NCBI GenBank assembly: GCA_964017045.1
Contig: OZ024796.1
Coordinates: 25,235,010 to 25,299,009, forward strand
Direction: 5' to 3'
From: Omphiscola glabra
Lineage: Eukaryota; Mollusca; Gastropoda; Lymnaeidae
Length of the DNA: 64,000 nt
Shown here: positions 22,645-32,300 of the stretch, one piece after another
Layout of the letters: the number at the start of each line of letters is the position of its first letter
Position numbering within the stretch: position 1 is the stretch's first letter
Made by a program: the position numbers and the translations under genes
The notes under the pieces: generated by a model
The model's input: only the letters and a program-made list of their open reading frames with translations
What the model was told of the DNA's origin: nothing
Databases searched by the model: none

Positions 22645-23236
22645 GCTGGCATCCGTCCTTCACAGTGTGACGATGGTGTGGACTTCGCAGGACGAAAATC
22701 CACAAGGCCTGAGATAATTATTATAAGATTATTCTGGTGCCCAACAGCAAATCGCCTTTCTCCACCCCGATAGATAACATAAGGGAACATCATGGGGATG
22801 ATACAGCTTGGCACCAGTGGCGTTAGGAGTTGTCGGAATTTTTCATTGTACCAATGTTATTCGCCTACTGGACTCCACCTGCGGTTTTCAATTCAGATTT
22901 TCCTTCTCTTAGATGAGTTGACATCAAAGGTTAACGGGTGCTGGTGATGTTTTTGCTTGATTGGGCTTTGGTGGGGATTGAACTTCAGACCATCAACTTA
23001 AGATTTACTCAGTCTAGACCAGCGGTTCTCAACCTGTGGGTCGCGACCTTTTTGGGTGTCGAACCACCCTTTCCCAGGGGTCGCCTAAGACCATCAGAAA
23101 ACACGTATCCTCTACAGGTATGAAACAACGAAAAAAAAATTGTGTCTGGGGGTCGCCATAACATGCGGAACTGTATTAAAGGGTCGCGGTATTAGAACGA
23201 TTGAGAACCACTGGTCTAGACTAATTGGTCACCCAC
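22645..23236 (-). mobile_element. tRNA-derived SINE, copy A (interrupted by a MITE)
   Basis: Closely similar to 40861-41452. Shared blocks include tggtgtggacttcgcaggac, gatacagcttggcaccagtg and ggggattgaacttcagacc. On the minus strand it contains a pol III B-box-like gttcaatcc and an A-box-like tggtctaaactg further 5', so the tRNA-like head is at the high-coordinate end. A MITE at 23020-23213 splits the head. Confidence 0.8.
23020..23213. mobile_element. hAT-type MITE, family 2 (CAGCGGTTCTCAACC ends)
   Basis: A 194-bp element with inverted ends cagcggttctcaacctgtgg and gattgagaaccactg, internal block ttcccaggggtcgcctaaga, and a perfect 8-bp duplication gtctagac at 23012-23019 and 23214-23221. 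Ends and duplication match hAT. It is inserted in SINE copy A. Confidence 0.93.
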
Positions 23237-23751
23237 CTTTACTTATTTGAAATAGTATGTCTCGTGTATAAAGCCAATGGGTGTCTTGTAAACGCGGGTG
23301 TCGTCAAAATGTTCAAGTCTGTGCTGAGGGTAGCAAAGAACTTTATAAAAAAATTCAAATATAAATAGTTTTGTAGGAGGTACCCCTTACAATGGTTTAT
23401 ATATACAGATCCGGATTTTAAAATTGTAAATTTCAACTATGTCGTTAAAATTTAAATTCCATCGATAGTGTGCTGCTAGATGAACATGTTTCAATGAAAC
23501 CTTACAGTAACTAATATACAGAATCATAACATTAGAAATTTTACCGATTTTAAACAATTGTTTGTCTGTTTCCGTTCATTTTTGTGTTAAAACATTTTTT
23601 TAAATTTTTTATTTTTAAATTATTATTTATTTTTAAATTATTTTTTTTCAATATTTTTTTTTTAAAAATATGTTTTTATTTTAGTCTGGATATCACGGTG
23701 CTGATACTGTTTTGCTGTATGTTTTGTTTTTTTTTAATTTTTAATGCGCAG
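23237..23751. other. AT-rich intron-like sequence
   Basis: Poly-T-rich, especially 23580-23680, ending in a long pyrimidine tract before the acceptor of the PAN-like exon. Confidence 0.55.
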
Positions 23752-23938
23752 CTCTTGTCAACCTGCTGGAGTTCAAAGAAAAGTATTTTCCACAGAGTTC
23801 ACCAGAGAGATGTCGAGATGATAACGTACCAAAATGATACTGCTCTTGACGAATCGGCATGCAGCCTTAACTGTTTACAGAATTTAGTCGTCTGCTATAG
23901 TTTTACCTTCGACTGGGAAACCAATACATGCTCTCTGG
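23752..23938 (+). CDS. C-type lectin gene: PAN/apple-like exon
   Basis: A strong pyrimidine tract and CAG end at 23751; the frame encodes about 62 residues. It reads LLSTCWSSKKSIFHRV, then VEMITYQNDTALDESACSLN, CLQNLVVCYSFTFD and NTCSLG. Cys spacing (ACSLNC, VVCYSF, NTCSL) matches a small PAN/apple domain, a disulfide-rich module for carbohydrate or protein binding. A GGTAAT donor starts at 23939, exit phase 1. An ATG inside the upstream hydrophobic run (at 23719) could alternatively start the protein and supply a short signal sequence. The exon is intact, and the following exons give a C-type lectin domain in matching phase. Confidence 0.72.
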
Positions 23939-24193
23939 GTAATAACGCGCTGAACTCTAATAATGTAATGTATCTAAATTACGAAATACTACATTTTAAG
24001 TTAATAACTGTTGTTGGTTGGTTTTTTTTTTGGGGGGGGGGGGTAGGGGATGTTTTTTTTTCTAATTGAAAATAAGAAGACTCGCATCAACATCCTTTAT
24101 CTTCAAATAAGAGGATGAAATAGGAATAGGAGATGAACATTTAATTTTTGTTCTTAGATATTTTTATATGCACTACTTCAAATTGTACTTATG

Positions 24194-24542
24194 CAGGGAT
24201 GGCCCTGCTATTGCTGGCGCCCCGGGAAAGCTTATCTTTGGCACCCTTTTTTTTATGTTTTTCATAGAAATAACCTCGCGGGAAAGACAAAAGAACGTGA
24301 TCCACCTGCAAAGAAAGCGGCTGCCTTTTTCACCAACGACAGTTGCCACCACTTCCCATACACGAACATACAATTTATTTAGTATGACATACAAAAATTT
24401 TGCAATAAAAAAAAATATTTTTCTTTCACTGCGCCAAAATGCAATGCGCTTTTTCTTTTAATTTTCAAGATCGCTGTTGGCGCCCTAAGCAAGGGGCGCC
24501 CCGGGCTACTGCCACAGTTGCTGATGCCTCGAGCCGGCCTTG
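24194..24542. mobile_element. hAT-type element in lectin intron (349 bp)
   Basis: Starts cagggatggccctgctattg and ends gcctcgagccggccttg. It is flanked by a perfect 8-bp duplication tacttatg at 24186-24193 and 24543-24550. Internal gcgccccggg blocks occur near both ends. No transposase. Confidence 0.9.
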
Positions 24543-24685
24543 TACTTATGTAGCTTCTTAAAATCACTGTAATGCCGTTTCAAAACCTAAGAATTGGCTC
24601 CATATTGATTTATTACAAAGCGAATTAACTTATTTAATTGCAAAATCACATTTTAAGTTGTTCAGTGAATCTATGCTTCCTAAAG

Positions 24686-24862
24686 GTACTTGGCTACTTC
24701 CTTCTAAGAATTATCTGGCCGCCCAAGTTTCTGTCTACACCGTCGGCGCCTTCTGTAACACGGAAGACAGCTACGTCGTGCTACAAAATGGCTCTGAAAG
24801 TTTTTGTTTGAGAGTGTCAAGGGACAAACTCAACTACACGATGGCTACCTCAGAGTGTCAAG
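24686..24862 (+). CDS. C-type lectin gene: linker and first part of the C-type lectin domain
   Basis: Entry at AG 24684-24685 keeps phase 1 from the previous exon. It encodes TWLLPSKNYLAAQVSVYTVG, then AFCNTEDSYVVLQNGSESFC and LRVSRDKLNYTMATSECQ, with donor GTCATA at 24863. The pattern of a Cys, a Tyr-containing segment and A-x-x-x-C matches the N-terminal half of a C-type lectin domain, where the early Cys residues and the first helix lie. The donor is weak (AG/GTCATA), but joining to the exon at 25433 gives an uninterrupted domain. An acceptor at 24665 exists but its phase does not fit. Confidence 0.68.
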
Positions 24863-24968
24863 GTCATATAAACTAGAACAGACCATTTATTTTTTTTTAA
24901 TGAGAAACTGCATGACATTTAAATTGTAATATTAAATTTACCCCAAAAGCCAATAGTCTTTTTTAGGG

Positions 24969-25165
24969 CAGCGGTTCTCTACCTGTTGGTCACGACCCCT
25001 TAGGTGGTCGAACGACCCTTTCCCAGGGGTCGCCTAAGACCATCGGAAAACAAAAATACTTTACAGTGTTAAAGTAGCAATGAAAATAATTTTGTGGTTA
25101 AGGGTCGCCACGACATGAGGAATGGTATTTAAGGGTCGTGGCCCTGTGAAGGTTGAGAACCACTG
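24969..25165. mobile_element. hAT-type MITE, family 2
   Basis: A 197-bp element with inverted ends cagcggttctctacctg and ggttgagaaccactg and the block ttcccaggggtcgcctaaga. Duplication ttttaggg / ttttatgg (7 of 8 match) at 24961-24968 and 25166-25173. It sits in the intron between lectin exons. Confidence 0.9.
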
Positions 25166-25809
25166 TTTTATGGCGATTACAGCCAATAGCTGAACTTGAT
25201 ATTTATAAATTAAAAAGGAATTGATGTGATCTTTTATTTTTGTTTACTTAATCTCAAACACCCAATTAAAATATATTAAAGGTTTAAATAACGTTTATCG
25301 CCAAGGTATTACTTTAACTGTTCCGAAAGTATGAACATTTTAGATTTAAAAAATAAAAGATTTACATTTTGGTAACATTACAACCAAAATACCAATTATC
25401 TTGACTCTAAAAACTGTTCTATTTATTTCCAGTAAGTGGGGCGCACCTCTACACCATGAGAAGTGCCGTCAAATACTACATGATAGTTCCCTTTCTCAAA
25501 GGCACCTATCAAGACATTTGGGTTCGCCTAGATCAGGGGTGGGCAAACTTTTTGACTCGCGGGCCACAATGGTTTCTAAAATTGGACAGAGGGGCCGGGT
25601 CAGAATAGGAGATTGGTGTGTTTATGTGAACTAATATATATTAAATGTAAAAATCATTACATGAAAAGATTTGGCCTTTCATAGGCAGCAAAACGCCATT
25701 GTGCTTAGTTTATTGTAAAAATTGTTTTACAAATTTATTAATTTAATAACGTAGTAATAAACTCCCATTCAGTTTCAGTGGGAACAGTGTTGTTGGTCTC
25801 CTTTTGTGA

Positions 25810-26706
25810 CAGGGGACAGGACACGAGCTGAAGTGACTTTTCAATTTTTTCAAAGTCACAGAAACGACGGCAGAATTCTCCGTGCAGGTCGTCCAGTGAT
25901 TTGCTGTATTTCTGCGCGTTTCGGGTCGCCTCTTACTGCATGGCTAGAGTGGGGAATGAGTGAAAGATTTGTTTGAAATTTGTCTGGAGAAAAGAGTCAG
26001 CTTGGATTTGAAGGCCCTAACATTTGTGCACATGTCGTGCACAAATTGATCTTTCCCCTGTAGCTTGGTGTTCAGCTCATTCATGTGCGAAACTTTGTCC
26101 ACAGCAAACGCAAAGTCACAAAGTCAGTTCTTGTCGCTTAGCTCGTGAAATTCGTCGGATCTCCCCATTAACTCCAAAAATGCAGTGATCTCCTCCTTCA
26201 GCTCCCACACTCTTTGAAAGACTTTACCCAAACTTAGCCAGCGCACACGAGAGTGGTAAAGTAAGTGATAAACTGATTTGTTCAAATTTGCCTTTGCTCT
26301 CCGGACACAAAAGACCTGCTGTCTCAACAATGCATTCTTTTAAAAATTGGCCTTCGGAGAAAGGCTTACTGGCCTTTGCTAATTTGAATGCCAGCAAAAA
26401 ACTTGCCTTAGTACTTGACTCTTGAATCGCAGTTTGTCTGTGAAAAATATTTTGCTGAGTCTGTAAATTAGCCGTCAATCTCTGAGCTCTAGCCGCCAGC
26501 TCTTGTGGAGACTGTTTACTAGCGTAGATAGCATGTTTTGTGGTAAAATGGCGGCTGATGTTGTATTCTTTAAAAACTGCTCTAGTTTCTTGGCATATCA
26601 GACATACAGCTCTTGATCGGACTTCAGTGAAAAAATATTTTGTTGTCCACTCTTTATTGAACACTCGGCACTCACTGTCTACTTTTCTTTTCTTCTATCC
26701 GCTCAT
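25810..26706 (-). pseudogene. Degraded hAT transposase, GTF2IRD2/ZBED-like
   Basis: The minus-strand relic starts at ATG 26706 but has TAG as its fourth codon. It then reads through FNKEWTTKYFFTEVRSRAV, a BED-type zinc-finger pattern (CLICQE...ISRHFTTKH), and HRQTAIQESSTKASFLLAFK and LKECIVETAGLLCPESKGK. After ISLS the frame jumps across a deletion to the later block LYHSRVRWLSLGKVFQRVWE (26218-26280) and on to NELNTKLQGKDQFVH. Much of the catalytic middle is missing, and the C-terminal hAT dimerisation region is absent. Length is well under the roughly 600 residues usual for the group. Confidence 0.9.
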
Positions 26707-26795
26707 TTTTACTGAAGGGCTGAAAGTGCAAAGCGAAAAAATGAAGTAGAGAGTAACCGTAATGCATCACACTCAAGGGTCAATGTCTTCGGGGT

Positions 26796-26809
26796 GCGCC
26801 ATCTGCTGG
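26796..26809 (-). promoter_or_regulatory. CTCF-like core motif inside the hAT element
   Basis: The minus strand reads ccagcagatggcgc, which fits the known bilaterian CTCF core pattern CCASYAGRKGGCRS at all 14 positions. It lies upstream of the transposase start within the transposon. Binding is inference from motif only. Confidence 0.35.
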
Positions 26810-27253
26810 TGAAATATGGGAATTAAAAAAATCGCGAAGAAAATCACTAAAATAATGCTTCAAGTGACAACAAGTAAACCTTGGTTTCGCTTGTAAACAA
26901 TGAAGTACCACTCTTCTATGTAAAAGTTTTATTTAAAAATAGATCTTAAAAAGTTTAACCGAGAAATAGCAAAGAAACAAACATGATATCGAAACGACGC
27001 AGAGCGCGTTGGTCCGCGGTTTTGAGAACGGCGGATGAACGCAGTGTGCGTTGCTCAGCAGCGAAAGAGTTAATAATATAACGTGGACGAGTTCGGCGGG
27101 CCGGATTAAAAAGCCCAACGGGCCGTATATGGCCCGCGGGCCGTAGTTTGCCAATGTCTGGCCTAGATGATATCGACCAGGAGAATGTTTTCAAGTGGGC
27201 AGACGACGGCACGGTGTTAACGAATGAGACGAGGCAACTGATATTTTATTCAG

Positions 27254-27798
27254 GTGCAGAAAATGGAAAGGAATGCATTGAAGTTTTAACATTATGAAAC
27301 CCACGGTACTCTCAAACCCAATTGTATGACGTACTTAACTTCCATAAAATTCCGCTATTGTTATTTTAACATTATGGAAAGGGGGGGGGGGGGGAATTTT
27401 AATCTAAAGTTATTAGATTTAATCTTAGATTTCTAGTTCTTAATACGATAGGTAAATGTTGTTAATATATTCACAGCTTAACTAATACTTGGACTCAGTT
27501 TGAAACAAATAAACTTTTTTTCTAAAAATTGAAAACTCGATTTAAAAATTGCATTAACCGTTTGGAGTAGTGAGAAAAAAAAAAGAATTTAAAAAACAAC
27601 AAAATACATTGTGTTATTTTGTCTTTTTTACATTAAACACAAGCTGTTTGTATTTAGCTCATGATAAGGAAACGCATGTATCAATCACCGATAACATTAT
27701 AACAGATTCTCGTTTAATTTTTCAAAATGTACTTTGTTCCTTTTTGACGATCATACAATATTTAATTGGTACTTTATATTACATACATCAAAGTCACG
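27254..27798. other. Lectin intron sequence
   Basis: AT-rich, with a poly-G run near 27381-27393. Nothing coding. Confidence 0.55.
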
Positions 27799-28688
27799 CT
27801 AGAGATCGACCGAAAGTGATTTTCTGATTTCGGCCGAAACCGAAAGTTAAACATGACTTTCGGTCGAAACTAAAAGCCTAACAATACTTTCGGCCGAAAC
27901 AGAAGTCGAAACCAAAATCTTAACGAGACTTTCGGCCGAAACGAAAGCCTAAATATTTAAATATTTTGAAATTCGTTCACGAATACTTTCTGAATAAATC
28001 GAAAATGATTGCGAATATTAATAAATAAACATCTAATGAATACTTTGGCTTTACCATTTTAATTAAAACATAATTTAAATTGCTTAATATGTTTTTTAAA
28101 GTAGTATGGTGGGAGAAAATTTGAAAAAATAGGGGGGGGGGCAAAATTCATGCAACATTGACCCTTGAGTGCCCTTTGCTTTTATAATAAAATTACAACG
28201 CTTCCTAGACTTATATCTTCAATAATTGTTGTTGCTTTAATAGAGCCTATAGTCACCTAAATATCAGTTACTAGGGCTATAAAATATCACCTCAATGTTT
28301 CGCGGTTTTCGTCATACTAATGCTTTGTGTTTTCATAAATAGCTGGCAAAGATATCGCTGTATTAATATTTAGCCTAGTACCAACACATTAGTCTTTCTG
28401 TGCTGGTGACGTAATCATTTCTTTCGGTGACCAACCTCCCCACCCCCATTGAGGGGAAAAAATATTTAAACTGGGTCTCTCAAATTTGTTAATCGCAAAA
28501 GACATCTAAATTGGTGGCCAAAATCATGAAAGTAAACAGGTCTGCAGTAGGTCTACTACATAATTATTATAGGAACCCGTGATACATAATATACACGCGT
28601 GTTATTTCGTCACGAAACTAGGCCGAACGTGATGAAATGGAAACTTTCGGCGCTAAACCGAAGCCGAAATTCGGTCAGTCGCCACAAC
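27799..28688. mobile_element. TIR element with TTTCGGCCGAAACC ends
   Basis: The left end has repeated gactttcggccgaaac blocks starting agatcgaccgaaagtgattt. The right end has inverted counterparts (aaactttcggcgctaaaccg, then gccgaaattcggtcagtcg). The interior is AT-rich with no transposase. A second partial copy starts at about 32127. Exact ends and target duplication are unclear. Confidence 0.65.
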
Positions 28689-28863
28689 ATGCACATGTGA
28701 ATACTAAATGTATTGCTCATTGTCATGTAAACAGTGATTATTTACAAACGATCTCGTGACCCACGCTGTGGGTACAGAAAAGTGACGCACGCTGTGGGTA
28801 CAGAAAAGTGGTCGCTAACTATTGAGTCATGCCCGGTATTGAAGTACTCCAGGTCGGCTAAGT

Positions 28864-29161
28864 GGTTACCCGAAATTTGATCGAAAGAAATTTCGTCGAC
28901 GGAAAATTGATCGACGGTAATTTGATCGAACGGAAATTTGGTCGAATCTTTTTTTCAGTTCAGACGTTAAAATTTTTGTCAAATTTCTTTTTGAGCGCAC
29001 TATATTATATAGTAAAACAAAAAAATGCGTTTAAAAAGAAATTTGACGCAAAATTTTAACGTATAAACTAAAAAAACGATTCGACCAAATTTCTTTCGAT
29101 CAAATTTCCGTCGATCAATTTTCCGTCGACGAAATTGCATTCGATCAAATTTCCGGATACG
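28864..29161. mobile_element. Foldback MITE with 9-bp duplication, Mutator-like
   Basis: A 298-bp near-palindrome. The left arm begins ggttacccgaaatttgatcg and the right arm on the other strand begins cgtatccggaaatttgatcg. The arms stay complementary through gacgttaaaatttt and aatttctttt to a central tatattatatagt turn. Flanked by a 9-bp direct repeat cggctaagt at 28855-28863 and 29162-29170. Long TIRs with 9-bp duplications are typical of Mutator-type elements; the assignment to that superfamily is inference. Confidence 0.85.
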
Positions 29162-29270
29162 CGGCTAAGTACACATCTTAGGTTAAATTAGAATCAAGAG
29201 GGAAAGAAGGCGATCACAAAAGACAATTTGCTTTTTTTTTTTTAAACTCATCACATGAATGGGCTAAGCC

Positions 29271-29320
29271 AGGGGTGGGCAAACTACGGCCCGGCAACTG
29301 ATATTATTTCGGCCCTCTAA
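29271..29320. mobile_element. Isolated hAT terminus
   Basis: The sequence caggggtgggcaaactacgg followed by cccggcaactg matches the ends of the hAT at 25534-27160. No matching right end was found nearby, so this is a fragment or a very diverged element. Confidence 0.5.
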
Positions 29321-29635
29321 GGCATTTAGAAATTTTAAAATTACTTTGTTTTTAAGCTTTTTCGTTGAATTTTACCGATCTCCATTTACCGTTATGATTG
29401 TTTTAACATTTTTGATCAAATTTCTTAATAATTTATTGTTTTAAATCCTTGACTTTCGTCATGTAATGCTAAAAATGTTATCATGCGAATTTACCGATTT
29501 TAATATAGAGAAATGTTTATCGACATGTCCCTCGAAATACAGAAGAAATATAGTATTAAACAGTAACCAGTAATCATTATCAATACAATTTTTCTGAGGA
29601 TGTACGCTTATGCTGTTTGCATCTCTGCCTTTCAG

Positions 29636-29755
29636 GTGAGCCGAACAACATCAACGACGACGAAGACTGTGTTTCGTTCGCGAGCGCAGTTCAACGACTG
29701 TGCGTGTCGTGCGCTGCTTAAGTATCTTTGTGAAATGTTCCCATACAAAAATTAA
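29636..29755 (+). pseudogene. C-type lectin gene: last exon with a frameshift
   Basis: Acceptor tctgcctttcag ends at 29635; entry phase 1 joins the exon ending at 27253. It encodes GEPNNINDDEDCVSFASAV, containing the EPN triplet that in C-type lectins marks mannose-type, calcium-dependent sugar binding, and the conserved Cys of EDC. At 29692 the frame breaks: reading on in frame gives a stop at 29719-29721. Shifting by one base gives NDCACRALLKYLCEMFPYKN and TAA at 29753-29755, which is the canonical end of the domain (N-D, two Cys, L-C-E). A two-base loss or one-base gain therefore truncates the domain, unless it is a sequencing error. Confidence 0.8.
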
Positions 29756-29812
29756 GTGTACACGCCATACTGAAACAATGTTGGAAAAAATAATATTGGA
29801 AGAAATGATAAT

Positions 29813-29818
29813 AATAAA
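29813..29818 (+). promoter_or_regulatory. Polyadenylation signal AATAAA after lectin last exon
   Basis: AATAAA lies 58 bp beyond the distal TAA of the lectin last exon, suitable spacing for the end of a transcript. Such hexamers are common in AT-rich DNA, so support is modest. Confidence 0.4.
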
Positions 29819-29906
29819 TGAACTAATCAACACTTATTGTACGTATGGGTTTATCAGCTCTAACAAGAAATACGAATTATTATTTTTTATTACAAGAGGA
29901 AACAAA

Positions 29907-30545
29907 CTTAAACTGTTAAGGATTAATAAAGGAATAATGTACCTCGGAGCAATAGTTTCAGAAGACGGCTCCAAGCCCGAATTGGTGGCAGAGATTGCTT
30001 AGACCATAACAGCACTAAAGAGGCTCAAGAAAATATGGAATGACAAAAATATAGCCCCCAGCACCAAAATCAGGCTGATGCGCTCACTAGTCCTCTCCAT
30101 TTTCTTATATGCCTGTGAGTCCTGGACATTAACAGCAGAACTCGAAAGTAAAATACAGGCGATGGAGATGAGATGTTTCAGAGGCATTCTTGGCATCTGC
30201 TATAGAGACCATATCACCTATGAACAAGTGAAAGAAAGGATTCGTCAAGCAATCGGGCATTACGATGACCTCCTGGTGTCTGTAAAAAAGAGCAAACTTT
30301 AGTTGTATGGCCACGAAACCAGATAACAAGGGCTCGCCAAAGACATCACGCAGGGCACAACTAGAGGAGGAAGTAGAAAAGGAAGACAGAGAAAAAGATG
30401 GGAAGATAACATCAAAGAGCGGACGGGATTAAAACTAGGCGATGCTATGCGTAGTGCAGAAGACAGAGAGGAATGGAGAAGGATAGTTTTCATGTCATCT
30501 GTGGCGCCCCAACGGTCCAAGGACTAAGGGACATGATGATGATGA
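29907..30545 (+). pseudogene. LINE 3' end, family L1a copy 1 (three in-frame stops)
   Basis: Encodes the post-reverse-transcriptase region of a non-LTR retrotransposon (RTE/CR1-like by motif): MYLGAIVSEDGSKPEL, TALKRLKKIWNDKNIAPSTK, SIFLYACESWTLTAELESKI and GRQRKRWEDNIKE. It ends with SSVAPQRSKD and a (GATGATG)n tail at 30533-30545. In-frame stops at 30000-30002, 30300-30302 and 30324-30326 show decay. Sister copies are at 36455-37025 and 59985-60135. Inserted about 150 bp beyond the lectin last exon, same orientation. (L1a is only my label for this family.). Confidence 0.92.
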
Positions 30546-31144
30546 TGAAGAAAGTTGTATTTGAATTGTTTGCTTATTCGGTTACTATCAAATGCTCATC
30601 GAGTTGTTGTTTTTTTTAAGCTGCGCTTTCAATGTAGAGAGCAAATCCATGAAGTCTCGAAAATTATAGACTTATCAAAATCCCCGACTCGATGTTTAAA
30701 AGAGATAAATTCGCCAATCTGTCCAAGGCCAGATGTTGACCTCGGGGGGTGATTGTTTTATTCTTTTTCACTGGCTGGACGATCTCTATCCACTGCAGTT
30801 ACCCAGGGGCATTAAAAGTCAATTCGACGTGCAGTACAAACATTTTGAAAACAATCTTGTAGATTATAAATGGAGGATATTTCTATATAAATATGTTTCA
30901 TCATTGCAAATGAGATTGTTGTTCCTTATGTCTTTAATTTAATATACATATATACATATACTTTTTAACATTTTTAACATATAGCCAATAGCTTTCGTTA
31001 CAATATTTACCCGTGGAAAAAGATTAATGGAATGGAGAAAAAAAACAAAAAACTATAAAAACCAACACAATAATGGCCACTGGGAATAAGCAGCACATTT
31101 CTAAGCCAGCTTAGTAATACATACTTGTCAAAAGTGTACGATAT
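30546..31144. other. Noncoding sequence
   Basis: Mixed then AT-rich sequence; frames up to 69 codons without recognisable domains. No repeat structure seen. Confidence 0.5.
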
Positions 31145-31320
31145 AAAAAAAAATATTACATTGTCACAGATATGAATATGAGTACTAATGGGAGATAAGT
31201 AATATGGTAAATATTTCTTACATAATATACAGAGTGTTGGGACTTGGTAGAACCTTGCTAATCGGTGCTGGAGTTGAAAAAAATGGAGTTTTGTTTCGAG
31301 AAGACTGAACAGAGACGACC
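31145..31320. repeat. Dispersed repeat A, copy 2
   Basis: Partner of 5390-5525, same orientation, sharing gtcacagatatgaa, gggagataagta and atatacagagtgttg. Confidence 0.6.
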
Positions 31321-32126
31321 GCTGATGATGTAAAGAAGATTTATTTTGTGTTGATACATTATCGAGTCAAAAAAGAGCGTGTTATCTAGAAGTCATTCAT
31401 TGAATATTCATGTGTTATTACAATCTCCAAATGTTTCCGGATTTTGTGACATGTGTTTCGCATTGTGAATGTGGATAATAAAATATCAGTCACTACTTGA
31501 ACCACTTCGCCTCGCGTATTATTTACAACGAAAATGTACAGTGACGTACATGTATATAAGAGTTTGTTTGTTGTTTTTTGTTGTTGTTTTGTGTGGCTAA
31601 AATTTGAGGATTGATGGTAAACAAAAATGGGGCAGCAGCCCAAAGCGTCATCTTCAAATCGTAGTTGTATTATTATTTATTAGTTTGGCCTGAATAGGGT
31701 GCCTAAATTCAGGGATTTCCCTGGGTGCAGCTTTTATTTACCAATGCCTCCTCGCTGAACATGTTTCACCACAGGGTTGGTGGGGGAGATCATTGCGATG
31801 ATCAGTCGGAGTTATTAAGCATGAGGATATTGACAAGACTGTGACTTTCATGGATACAAGAATAAGTAAAGAGGATTTATATTTAAAAAAACTAAAATTC
31901 TTTCAAGACCTTCATGAATAAAAAGACATTTTGACGTATAGTTAAATATTTTTTGCTGTTATATGTTTTTTTTATAAACGTGTAAATCAGAAAATGATTC
32001 TAGTTCTTCACAAGTTTCATCTCTCTTACAGTACGGTACTCAAACTCCATCCAAATGTCATGACTGAACGCCACGTTAAGTACACAATAACACTAAATTC
32101 TACTTAAGTCCACCCAAACACTGAAC
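31321..32126. other. Noncoding sequence
   Basis: AT-rich, with (TTG)n-like tract near 31565-31590. Nothing recognised. Confidence 0.5.
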
Positions 32127-32300
32127 TAGAGAATGGCTGAAAGGGATTTTCGGATTTCGGCCAAAACCGATAAAAATACCGAAAGTCTAAAATGACTTTC
32201 GGCTGAAAGCGAAACCGAAGCTTAACGAGACTTTCAGGCAGAAACCGAAGCCGAAACCAAAATTTTAACTATAGTTTCGGCCGAAAAAAAAAGGCTGAAT
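32127..32300. mobile_element. Partial TTTCGGCCGAAACC element, copy 2
   Basis: Begins ctagagaatggctgaaaggg followed by attttcggatttcggcc and repeats gactttcggc blocks, matching the left end at 27799-27960. The right end was not found. Confidence 0.65.

Larger units (their letters stand above)
25534..27160 (-). mobile_element. Non-autonomous hAT transposon inserted in lectin exon
   Basis: The left end reads caggggtgggcaaacttttt and the right end, on the other strand, cagacattggcaaactacgg. Perfect 8-bp duplication gcctagat at 25526-25533 and 27161-27168. The minus strand carries a degraded transposase (26706 downward) with internal and C-terminal deletions, so movement would need an enzyme supplied elsewhere. 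Terminal sequence, duplication length and the transposase class (GTF2IRD2/FAM200/ZBED-like hAT group) agree. Confidence 0.95.
25433..27253 (+). pseudogene. C-type lectin exon split by a hAT insertion
   Basis: Acceptor atttatttccag ends at 25432. The left part (25433-25533) encodes SGAHLYTMRSAVKYYM through QDIWVRLD; the right part (27169-27253) resumes in the same frame with DIDQENVFKWADDGTVL and TRQLIFYSG, ending at a CAG/GTGCAG donor. The two halves match the core of a C-type lectin domain: the GAHL motif, the W-x-x-L-x-D segment and FKWADDG. Between them lies a complete 1,627-bp hAT element with 8-bp duplications gcctagat. Removing the element and one duplication restores phase 1-1. In its present state the exon cannot be translated through, unless the insert is spliced out or this is only one allele. 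Confidence 0.85.
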
